DNA of 14,000 nt from Cristatella mucedo. Taxonomy: Eukaryota; Bryozoa; Phylactolaemata; Cristatellidae. Made by a program: the position numbers and the translations under genes. The DNA lies in contig WPIO01000004.1 of assembly GCA_009760855.2 (NCBI GenBank), positions 2,797,001 through 2,811,000 of the forward strand. Direction: 5' to 3'. Shown here in pieces: positions 1 through 6,780 of the stretch (positions are counted from its first letter, which is position 1; each line of letters opens with the position of its first letter). A model generated the notes under the pieces. The model was not told the origin of the DNA and did no database searches. It was given only the letters and a program-made list of their open reading frames with translations.

Positions 1-317
1 GTGTGTGATTTTGGCAGTTACATCTCGAGTAGAAATATTGAGCTAATGAGTAGTAAAATTTCATATTAAGTTAATTAATATGCGCATATGATGATCAATA
101 ATTGTGCAAGACATGAGATAGCATGTATTTGTAAAATAAAGCGGAGGTTTCGATTTAGTTGGCAAGATTGATATGGCACTACACCTTGTCAAGTTCTAAG
201 ATAGGAGAGGTGTACCAATGGAAAAGACTTATCATACGGCAGATGCTTTTGTTTCATCAGCAGGGCGGAAACACTATTATGGTTGTTTAGAGAGTCGTTC
301 ATTACGTATATGCCGTG
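1..317. other. No recognisable gene or repeat
   Basis: This AT-rich stretch holds no convincing reading frame, RNA gene or repeat related to the rest of the window. The minus-strand open frame that reaches into it (277-477) overlaps a SINE and has no family resemblance, so it is treated as chance. Confidence 0.5.
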
Positions 318-444
318 CTGGTTTGGCCCAGTGATCAATGTGCTCGCCCCGACCGAGGTCTGGCCGAAGTCGTGGTCTCGAGCCCCTAGGCTTATGCGAA
401 GCGCCTGAGTAGAGATTGAGTACTGCTAAGGCTCTAAAAAAGTG
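318..444 (+). mobile_element. tRNA-derived SINE (SINE-2, copy a)
   Basis: A tRNA-like head carries an A-box-like TGGCCCAGTG at 324-333 and a B-box-like GGTCTCGAGCCCC at 374-386, with normal spacing for a Pol III internal promoter. The 3' part (398-444, starting GAAGCGCCT and ending AAAAAAGTG) aligns with the 3' terminal stem-loop region of LINE-B, seen in sense orientation at 11755 down to about 11706. Such a shared tail is what a SINE needs to use the LINE reverse transcriptase. A second, more decayed copy lies on the minus strand at 4515-4640. No clear target-site duplication was found. The B box has an extra base, so the copy is old. The family name is a local label only. Confidence 0.6.
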
Positions 445-522
445 AACTATAGGAATTCCATGGTATTGCATATACACAATTCGAATGCTGTCGCATGCTT
501 GATCCGTACCAGATCAACAAGC

Positions 523-692
523 AAGATGTATTTATGGTAAGCTAAGTAAGGCGGCTGCTTTTCACCATCTCGGAACCGAGATCGTGGATTAGAATCCTGC
601 GGTGGGGCGATCCTTTATTGCCGCGGCAAGTGACGGTGATATCTGCAATGGCTCTTCAGCCGCTATACAAAAGAGGCTTTTGAGTCAGCTAG
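523..692 (+). mobile_element. tRNA-derived SINE (SINE-1, copy a)
   Basis: This copy is homologous to the SINEs at 8384-8549 (minus) and 12040-12222 (plus). It has a tRNA-like head with a degenerate A box (TGGTAAGCTAAG, 535-546) and B box (GGATTAGAATCC, 586-597). A body follows with the hairpin GGCGATCCTTTATTGCC (606-622), then the family 3' end CTATACAAAAGAGGC...CAGCTAG, then a T-rich tail. The first bases of the family head are eroded and no target duplication is visible. It is a transcription-competent type in origin, but the damaged B box makes current Pol III activity unlikely. Confidence 0.75.
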
Positions 693-699
693 TTTTTTC

Positions 700-1113
700 A
701 TTTACTACAGTGTATGCATAGCTTAGGAAGCAATATCAATTAAACAAGCATGCTTATGTGGTATATTTGCGTGAGCAAATCTTTAAGGCTTCTAAGTGTA
801 GAAGAGCAAGGCTTGTATACCCTGAGGTTGTCTAGGGGATGCTCCTAATTCAACCTGACGGTATCAGACTGCTTGAGCTTGCTGCATTTGTCTGTATCGG
901 CCCAAACGGACTTGGTAAACTAATAGTGGGGACAGGCTAATCAAAGGTTTTCAGCCAAAGAATATGTGCGTGACTTGGCAATGCTATCACTGTGTAGCAG
1001 AAAGTAGCAATCAAACTTGTGAAATATGAAGTAATAATTGAATTGCAGTCAAGATATGTTTGAACTTTGTGTAAAGGTGTCAGAGAAATAGTTTTTTTTA
1101 ATATGCGGTCACG
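700..1113. other. No recognisable gene or repeat
   Basis: No supported reading frame, RNA or repeat is seen here. The right edge is AT-rich and passes into the ATT/ATC-rich 3' tail of the neighbouring LINE-B copy. Confidence 0.5.
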
Positions 1114-1670
1114 TTAATAATATTAACGATAATAATAAAGCACTTGATAAAGAGCCCTTAGAGAACTAAATCACTTTCTAGGTGCTTTAAATTTGCTGCA
1201 CAGAAAGCATGATTGAATGGTTAATTGTAGCAGGCTCAATAAACAAGAATAATATGGTAAGGAGTGACATGCACAGGGTCAGCATGCAAGTCTGGTTAGT
1301 GGCAGCAGGCACAGTGTCAGAACGCATAAGCACATAAAGGACTAATCACAGAGACCAACTAAATGTTGCGATAAATAGATGCGTTTCTAATTTCTTTTTA
1401 AATGTGGGAAAGTAAAGAGATGTTGTGACGCCATTCGGAAGTGATTCCCAAGCTTTGGGGTCATACGAAATAAATGCAAAGTCTGCAAAGAATTTGAGAT
1501 TTGCACGAGGTATAGGTAAACAGTTAGATTCAGAAACGGACTATGTAAGAGGACGGTTCGATGTTTAGCCTGGTGGGGCAGAAGATCTGATAGGTAGGCG
1601 GGAGCCAAAGAATGAAGGGACCTGAAAGTGAGCGACGAAACCTTGAAGTCGATGCGTTCCTTGACTGAGT
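1114..1670 (-). mobile_element. LINE-B (CR1/L2-type) 3' fragment, copy 1
   Basis: This is a 5'-truncated non-LTR retrotransposon. Read on the minus strand it starts near 1668 inside the C-terminal domain of ORF2. Broken frames give VKERIDFKV and LTFRSLHSLAPAYLSDLLP (ORF 1387-1608), then a shifted KAWESLP near 1450, which corresponds to the usual APKLWNSLP block of CR1/L2 elements. The 3' UTR follows (about 1380 to 1190), then a stem-loop (1149-1188) and an ATT/ATC-rich tail (about 1114-1148). The 3' UTR is shared with copies at 5325-6192 and 11683-12335. Frameshifts and lack of RT make it dead. Confidence 0.85.
1149..1188 (-). other. LINE-B 3'-terminal stem-loop (copy 1)
   Basis: An imperfect inverted repeat (AAAGAGCCCTTAGAGA against ACTTTCTAGGTGCTTT) lies just inside the 3' tail. 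Equivalents lie at about 5356-5394 and 11716-11755. In related L2-type LINEs such a 3' stem-loop is bound by the element's own reverse transcriptase. That role here is inferred by analogy. Confidence 0.5.
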
Positions 1671-2914
1671 TATTTCGTTATAGTTATTATGTTAGCCATT
1701 AGTATGTTACTGCATTTCATAGTGTATATTTCCGTGATCCTAGGAAGCTCCATTAAGTAAACAAAATAACAGAAGTTATCGCCATTATTCACTCGCTGGT
1801 GTAAGTACTTATATTTGGTAAGAAAGGTAGTGTGGGACTGAAATTCAAGACGAAAAAGGTAATTTAGATACTGCAATGTGAGCATTGCACAGTTATAATT
1901 CCATGGCATAGGCCAATCTTCTCGGTTGCCAGAATTAGTGACTGTGCCATCAATGTATGTCAGTGCTCGCTTAAACTGGGATTGGTGAACCAGGTTAGCT
2001 AGTTATAAAACATACAAGTGATGGGCGTGGTTTAGGTTTGAGTTCAGTGCTATTTGTAGATGACCTAGCTAAGCCACTAGCTAAGGCGACAGCAAAACGG
2101 TCACAATTGTCGTCCATTTCGCTACAGTTCTGTCATAAGCTGGGGCAGCAAGCGATTTCATTACGCCGTCATACCATCAGAGCATGAATGTAAGTATTTA
2201 AAAGGCGTTTTCTGGATACCCTCGAGCGCACCACATTTGCATTTAAACAGCTTATTCTAAATTGTTATACTAACCACTTAAAAATTGGTTAGGCATGCCA
2301 AATATTAACGAAATCCCGTGCAGCACTAATGGTAGCTACCTTAAGTCTGAAATACCGTTGGCTACAAGCTTCTAAAAATATGAAATTACAAAACTACATC
2401 TAATTATTGTCAGACCTAGTATTCTTGAGGCTGCTATATTATTAGAGCTGAGTTGCATTAAAGAACGAACTTGATTAAGCTGCAACAGTGCTGCAGTTGC
2501 AGAATGGGTCCATTCTTGAGACTGCTTGAGACTGGCTGGATGGTCACACCTGTGCTACATTAGTACACCCACCAATCAAGTATAAGTGATGCCTGAGACG
2601 ACTCTGGCTTTTCTTATTCGATGAAGTGTCTACTTGTATGTCTCTCGAGAGCTTCGGTAAGAATCATCTATGTCACTGTCCAAGGCACTACATCCTCTAT
2701 TGAGAGACAGGTTTCACTAGAACAGTCTCCGACGGTGTTTAAGCATGCCCTCTAGTAATAAGCAGTAGCTTACAGCTACGTATATCTACTGCATTGGTAG
2801 CTGGTCTTTGCCCTCCTACCTATTCATCACGCCCCCAAATTAAGGATTTATGAGCAAATCTAAATTATGTCTTTTTAACCGTCTAAATCTAAGCATTACA
2901 CCACTGTATTCTTG
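1671..2914. other. Long stretch without a supported gene
   Basis: No reading frame here resembles a known family. The minus-strand frame at 1670-1909 (79 aa) has no recognisable motif. A plus-strand open stretch near 2010-2195 contains LFVDD, but it has no start codon and no other polymerase motif around it. Short local repeats such as TTGAGACTGC followed by TTGAGACTGG occur near 2515-2536. I see no tRNA, rRNA or transposon ends. Confidence 0.45.
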
Positions 2915-2928
2915 CTGACAGCTGTCAG
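2915..2928. promoter_or_regulatory. Perfect 14-bp palindrome CTGACAGCTGTCAG
   Basis: The palindrome contains TGACAGCTGTCA, which matches the double TGACA-type site bound by TALE homeodomain factors (MEIS/TGIF) and also holds a CAGCTG E-box. It lies downstream of the minus-strand exon pair at 3037-3619. The match is visible, but any binding or regulatory role is speculative and a 14-bp palindrome can arise by chance. Confidence 0.2.
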
Positions 2929-2985
2929 TTTTCATTTGACAATGAATTTTAAGTTCTACCAAGATAATAATTAACAGATCAACCT

Positions 2986-3180
2986 AATTTAAATATGTCC
3001 AAGTCAGACGTCTTAGAGACCTGCATCGAAATAGCACTACATGCTCAAAGCTGACTGCTGCCAATTTTTACCACCTAAGTTTTGTGACCAAAAGTTCTTA
3101 CCACGCAGGCATTCGGTAACCTTTTTCTTGAAATGAATACACAAAAAAACTATAATTAAAACGAAAAGCAAAACAAGTTT
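2986..3180. repeat. Tandem duplication, unit A
   Basis: This unit aligns over about 195 bp with 3207-3400, an offset of about 220 bp, with most positions identical and almost no indels. It carries a second version of the 3' end of the minus-strand membrane-protein exon (frame 3037-3189). Both units share the sequence after the stop codon, down to AATTTAAATATG at the left edge. Confidence 0.9.
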
Positions 3181-3189
3181 CCTGTACAT
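3037..3189 (-). CDS. Duplicated C-terminal exon or ORF, membrane segment and basic tail
   Basis: This frame of 50 codons is the tandem copy of the 3' half of the gene at 3266-3619. It begins at an ATG (MYRKLVLLFV), has a hydrophobic segment LVLLFVLIIVFLCIHF, then a tail containing KVTECLRGK, FWSQNLGGK and NWQQSALSM before TAG. Its neighbour has KVTECLRGK, LWSKNLGGR and NWQQFA. The frame stays open although many codons have changed. The AG in ATGTACAG just inside the ATG (minus strand) could be a splice acceptor, so this may be an alternative last exon, a small independent ORF or a decaying duplicate. The family is not recognised. No AATAAA signal is obvious downstream. Confidence 0.4.
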   Translation of the reverse strand: MYRKLVLLFVLIIVFLCIHFKKKVTECLRGKNFWSQNLGGKNWQQSALSM

Positions 3190-3206
3190 TTTAGCTTACT
3201 TTCAGG

Positions 3207-3400
3207 AATTTAAATATGACCAAGTCAGACGGCTTAGAGACCTGCATCGAAATAGCACTACAGGCTCAAGCAAACTGCTGCCAATTTCTACCACCTAGGT
3301 TTTTCGACCAAAGTTTCTTACCGCGCAGGCATTCGGTAACCTTGTTCTTGAAATGAATCCAATAAAAAACTGTAATTAAAACGACAAGCAAAGAAAGTAT
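3207..3400. repeat. Tandem duplication, unit B
   Basis: This is the partner of 2986-3180. It covers the C-terminal half of the minus-strand frame 3266-3619 plus about 60 bp beyond its stop. The similarity ends within the membrane-segment codons, so only the 3' part of the gene was duplicated. Confidence 0.9.
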
Positions 3401-3619
3401 GACCCATATGACTCCATGTAGCACGTTCAGTGTCGCCGAATTGTGCTTTAACGTCTCATTTAGGTGGTCAAGTTTCTCGCTTAGATCCGTCTTCATAGAC
3501 GCCAGAGATACGTTGCAGCCTTGGGCAGCCATGAAAATAGCATCTATCATTCGCCGAATTTCTTCCAGCTGGCTCTGAGTAGGATCTAAATTAGCAGAAA
3601 TAGAAAATATCAGTTCCAT
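3266..3619 (-). CDS. Small single-pass membrane protein or exon, family unknown
   Basis: This frame of 117 residues starts at ATG 3619 (MELIFSIS). The codon before it is TTG and the one before that a stop. Residues about 10-68 are polar and helical with heptad-like spacing (LEEIRRMIDAIF, LSEKLDHLNETLK) and hold two N-glycosylation sequons, NVS and NET. A strong membrane segment follows (VIWVILSLLVVLITVFYWIHF, about residues 70-90), then a basic 27-residue tail. Sequons before the membrane segment suggest that the N-terminal part is extracellular or luminal. There is no strong separate signal peptide, so this could be the last exon of a larger gene: the AG in CATTAG before TTGATGG could be an acceptor. 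No function can be named. The 3' half is duplicated in tandem at 3037-3189. Confidence 0.5.
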   Translation of the reverse strand: MELIFSISANLDPTQSQLEEIRRMIDAIFMAAQGCNVSLASMKTDLSEKLDHLNETLKHNSATLNVLHGVIWVILSLLVVLITVFYWIHFKNKVTECLRGKKLWSKNLGGRNWQQFA

Positions 3620-3880
3620 CAACTAATGCAGTTCTAAGATCAATTCAGGATCACTATAGCTACTGATAGAGCTAATTTTCTTCAGCTTTCCTAAAACGCA
3701 CTTTAGATTATTCCAAGAAAGTGTCTATCTTGAGTGTTGATCGACCATTTAAACTCCACAGTGTTGATCTAAATTAATATTATAATAATCATAGGCTGTT
3801 TATATAGATCTGAGACAGCTTAGACTCGTCAATTTGTTTGCAATGCACATTAGGAGATTCTAAACCGACGGGTTTGTGAA

Positions 3881-3888
3881 ATCTAAGG
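3881..3888. repeat. hAT MITE target-site duplication, left (ATCTAAGG)
   Basis: This is an exact copy of 4075-4082. Eight-base duplications are the hallmark of hAT transposase insertion. Confidence 0.85.
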
Positions 3889-4074
3889 CAGTGATTCTCA
3901 TCCTTGGTATTGCCTCGACCCTATAACACAGTTCCTCATGTTGTGGCGATCCCCAACCATAAATTATTTGTGAGCGAAATATGGAAATGCGTGATTTCTG
4001 GTGGTCTTAGGTGACCCCTGTGAAAGGGTCGTTCGAACAACCAAAGATCGTGACCCACAGGGTGAGAAACTCTG
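3889..4074. mobile_element. Non-autonomous hAT transposon (MITE), SPIN/Charlie-like
   Basis: This 186-bp element has imperfect terminal inverted repeats: CAGTGATTCTCATCC at the left end, and CAGAGTTTCTCACCC when the right end is reverse-complemented. Twelve of the 15 positions match. A perfect 8-bp duplication, ATCTAAGG, flanks it. It has no coding capacity. On the minus strand the interior reads, in order, a GTGGGTC block, GTTCGAACGACCC, TTTCACAGGGGTC, ATTTATGGTTGGGG and CACAACATGAGGAACTG. I recall this order from mammalian hAT repeats of the URR1/SPIN/OposCharlie group, whose ends read CAGTGGTTCTCAACC. The structural call is seen in the sequence. The family assignment is from memory and needs a library search. 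Confidence 0.85.
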
Positions 4075-4082
4075 ATCTAAGG
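4075..4082. repeat. hAT MITE target-site duplication, right (ATCTAAGG)
   Basis: This is identical to 3881-3888, so the insertion is well preserved at its borders. Confidence 0.85.
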
Positions 4083-4514
4083 TATTAAGCCTTTAATAAA
4101 TAGTAAATAATGAGCATACCTTGCCCTTCGTGATAGCAAAACATGAAGCGGCTCAGCACATTCAGTTAGAAAAATCTCGAAATGGTCACCTGGATTGAAT
4201 CAAGCATAGTAAAACTGCAAATTATAGAAGAAAATAAAAAGTTAACTTACTCTAAGAAAATGCTGTACAGAAAAAATTATTTATTTATCTGAGATTGTAA
4301 TAATGAAAGATGTCGTAGCCGTTAGCTAAACCGTGTTCCTGACTATAATGAAGTTCGAGCTGAGTGAACCATCACTAGACGATTGCAACTTAAAACGAGT
4401 GGATGGTTAAATGAGTGGATGTAAGCAGCTGATGGTGCGAGACAACTGAGGGTAGAGGCCTGCAATCCTGACTAAAGGTAAATGCAGTGATATAAGAAAT
4501 GAAAAACATATTTC
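4083..4514. other. No recognisable gene or repeat
   Basis: This AT-rich sequence has no supported reading frame and no similarity that I can see to other repeats in the window. Confidence 0.4.
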
Positions 4515-4640
4515 TGCTGGATAGCACCTTAAGACAGCTGAATCTCTATTCTCGCGCTTCATATATTCCACAGGGCTCGACCGAACAACCTTGGTCGTGA
4601 TATACAGTCACCTTTTGATTGGTTAGATCTGAGCATCTTA
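4515..4640 (-). mobile_element. tRNA-derived SINE (SINE-2, copy b), degenerate
   Basis: On the minus strand there is an A-box-like TGCTCAGATC (within 4622-4635) and a B-box-like GGTCGAGCCC (4573-4582). The downstream body reads GAAGCGCGAGAATAGAGATT and then TTAAGGTGCTA. This body aligns with 398-437 of the plus-strand copy (GAAGCGCCTGAGTAGAGATT and then CTAAGGCTCTA). The head is less alike than the body. Borders are approximate and no target duplication was found. Confidence 0.5.
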
Positions 4641-5109
4641 CCAATAGGCAAAGCCAGAGCAGCTACTAGACACGAAGTCACGAATGCATGAATTAGTGGA
4701 TATTGATTGAATCTTCTGACAATACTATTTTTCTAGAAACACGGGCAATTATTACTCAGCTGCTTGCCAACAACTTCGAACGTATAAATAAAATTTTGCC
4801 GACACGTACGGAATATTTCTCTTTCAGAATACGGTGTAAACATGGTTTTTATTCTACGTTTCCAAGGTTAGATGGGAAGGTTTACATTTACAAATATTAA
4901 GATTACAAAAACTCTGTCTAGTGGGTATCGACTTCAGATACATGCATTTTTGCTTATTTCTGCCGCCCCAATATGCAGTATTACACTCGAAATTACTTTA
5001 TAGATATTGCTGAATGAGTATGAGCTCAGCAAGTTTGTCGGACAAGGGCTTCCTTTAATGCTAAGATAACTGCATAAGTAAACCCAGGGCCTCCTATCAC
5101 AAAATAATT
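4641..5109. other. No supported gene
   Basis: A 65-codon plus-strand frame (4703-4900) has no recognisable domain or sensible gene context and is probably chance. The rest holds no RNA gene or repeat that I can support. Confidence 0.4.
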
Positions 5110-5324
5110 GGCCAACTATTTAAATGAAAAGCTTTTAATGCATCCGGCTTGCAAGCAATTTCAGTAGTTCCCTGATTCTGTCCAGACCATATTATTGCAT
5201 TCCATTTTACCTGGGCTACCGAAAACTGCTGCTGGGCCACTCCAGCCGGTGATAGATATAGCTCCAAGCCTAGTAACAAAATCCCAGAGATTTGACCTCT
5301 GTCTCTTTTGTGGAAGAAGTTTGA
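5110..5324 (+). mobile_element. LINE-A (CR1/L2-type) copy 1, left part
   Basis: This aligns with 8620-8880 of the better LINE-A copy, with a deletion of about 70 bp near 5140. The broken frame gives LPGLPKTAAGPLQP and then LVTKSQRFD, matching LLAGLPNKAIMPLQP and LVFKSQRFE of the other copy. These belong to the C-terminal domain that follows the reverse transcriptase. The alignment stops abruptly near 5324, where a minus-strand LINE-B begins, and resumes at about 6193. Confidence 0.8.
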
Positions 5325-6192
5325 ATAGCACCAATAATAATAAAACATTTCATATAGCACCCTCAGATAATTCAATCTCTTTCTCGGCATTTTATATTTG
5401 CTGCAAAGGAACCATGATTTAATGGCTAGTTGCTAGCATGTTCAATACTAACAAGCATAACATGGTTAGGTGTGACATGCACAGGGTCAGCATGCAAGTA
5501 TAGTTAGTGGCAGCATGCACAGTGTCAGCACGCATAGGCACATGATGGACAAATCACAGGGACCTAATAAATGCTGTGTTACAAAGGCACAATTTTAGCT
5601 TCCTTTTGAATGTTGTAAAATCATGATATGTAGTGATGCAAGTCGGAAGTGGGTCCCGTGCTTAAGGAACATACGAACTAAAGGCTCGGTCTCCAAATGA
5701 TTTGAGGTGTGTATGAGATATGGATATACAATGAGAATTCGATAGGCAGATTGCATGATGCTTAGCCTAGTGTGGAAGTTGTTCTGATAGGTAGGCGGGA
5801 GCCAGAGAATGTAGGGACCTAAACTTAAGTGACCGAACCTTGAAGTCGATGCGATGCTTAACTTGGAACCAGTGCAGGTCGGCAAGAAGTGGTGTGGAAT
5901 GGCAACTAGAACGCTCATGACACACAAGCCTAGCTGCAGAGTTTTGCACCAAGTGTAAGCACTTAATTATTCACAATTACACACAGATCAGCAAGCAGTC
6001 GGTTACACAAGTCAAGACGGGATTCACAAATGCATGGACCAATTTAGATGTAGTATCACTGTTTAGACGAGCTAGAACTTAAGCGATGTTATAAAGCTGA
6101 AAGTAGACAGACTTGACATAGGATCCGATACGGTTGCTTAATTGGTCACTTTGGAGCAAGATGTGTAGATTCTGTGCAGATTCAACAGGAGA
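5325..6192 (-). mobile_element. LINE-B copy 3, inserted in LINE-A
   Basis: On the minus strand it starts at about 6192 with ESAQNL, then LLQSD, LVHAFV, QNSAARLVCHE, LHWFQVKHRIDFKV and FRSLHSLAPAYLSEQLP. It continues through a frameshifted APKLWNSLP region and the shared 3' UTR to a stem-loop (about 5356-5394) and an AATAAT-rich tail. It therefore covers the end of the RT region, the C-terminal domain and the 3' end. It is 5'-truncated and has several stops. LINE-A sequence continues on either side, so this is a nested insertion. Borders are good to about 5 bp because the right junction has a short overlap. Confidence 0.85.
5476..5533. repeat. Internal direct repeats in the LINE-B 3' UTR
   Basis: CATGCACAGGGTCAGCATGC (5476-5495) and CATGCACAGTGTCAGCACGC (5514-5533) are near-identical 20-mers spaced 38 bp apart. 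The same pair is present in the copies at 1114-1670 and 11683-12335, so it belongs to the element and did not arise in this copy. Confidence 0.75.
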
Positions 6193-6697
6193 TATGCTGG
6201 CTTCTGGTTGATCGATTGATACAGAGAGAAGTATGTATGCTGACCAGCTAGGCCTGCCATGGTTTGGCTTCTTCATACCTAGCTAAACTGCTGTGCCCCT
6301 TTGAGCCTCCTCGTAACCTTAGTCCACTATGCACAATAGGTTAGCTATTTGGTTGCTTTGCTTAAAGGCCGTTCGTGATGACAGTTTTTGCTCTGCAGGT
6401 CCTAAACTGTGGAACTCATTTCCGCTAGTTTTACACAACCACTAATGCCCTCCTGCTACTGGCTGCGACACATCTTTTCCAGGAATCCTGATCTGCTACG
6501 TCCGCGCAACTGACTACATCGACTGCCCTCATGACTTCGATATAGTTCTGACTTTCAGTTTGTTGGGTGAGATAACTCTAGTTAGCGACAGAGTGGAAAT
6601 GGAAACCCGCTCAGGCTTTGAGCGGGGCTGAAGAAGAACTTTTGCCTAACACCCACTTTGTCTGAGTGGCTCTGTAGAGCTATAGACAGAGCTACAT
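6193..6697 (+). mobile_element. LINE-A copy 1, right part with 3' end
   Basis: LINE-A resumes with sequence matching the ATGGTGGTTGCCGGTTGAGC region of the other copy. It runs through RLAIWLLCLKAVRDDSF and CSAGPKLWNSFP (frameshifted elsewhere) to the 3' UTR shared with 9300-9390 (CTAACACCCACTTTGTC, GACAGAGCTACAT). Together with 5110-5324 it forms one 5'-truncated copy split by LINE-B. The 3' end is placed near 6697, where similarity to the other copy fades. Confidence 0.8.
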
Positions 6698-6780
6698 TAG
6701 ATGAGAGGGAGAGCATAAATTTCAGAAAGACGTGAACCGAGAACAAAGCCCAGAGATACCCCATTTCTATGACTCTTTAG

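Noticed and set aside
2018-2195. Plus-strand open stretch with LFVDD, resembling an RT catalytic motif
   Set aside because: No start codon, no PQG or other RT motif nearby, and no similarity to either LINE family in the window.
4703-4900. 65-codon plus-strand ORF
   Set aside because: No motif, no context and short length. Probably chance.
5595-5927. 110-codon minus-strand ORF
   Set aside because: It is a mix of correct and shifted frames across LINE-B copy 3, not a separate gene.
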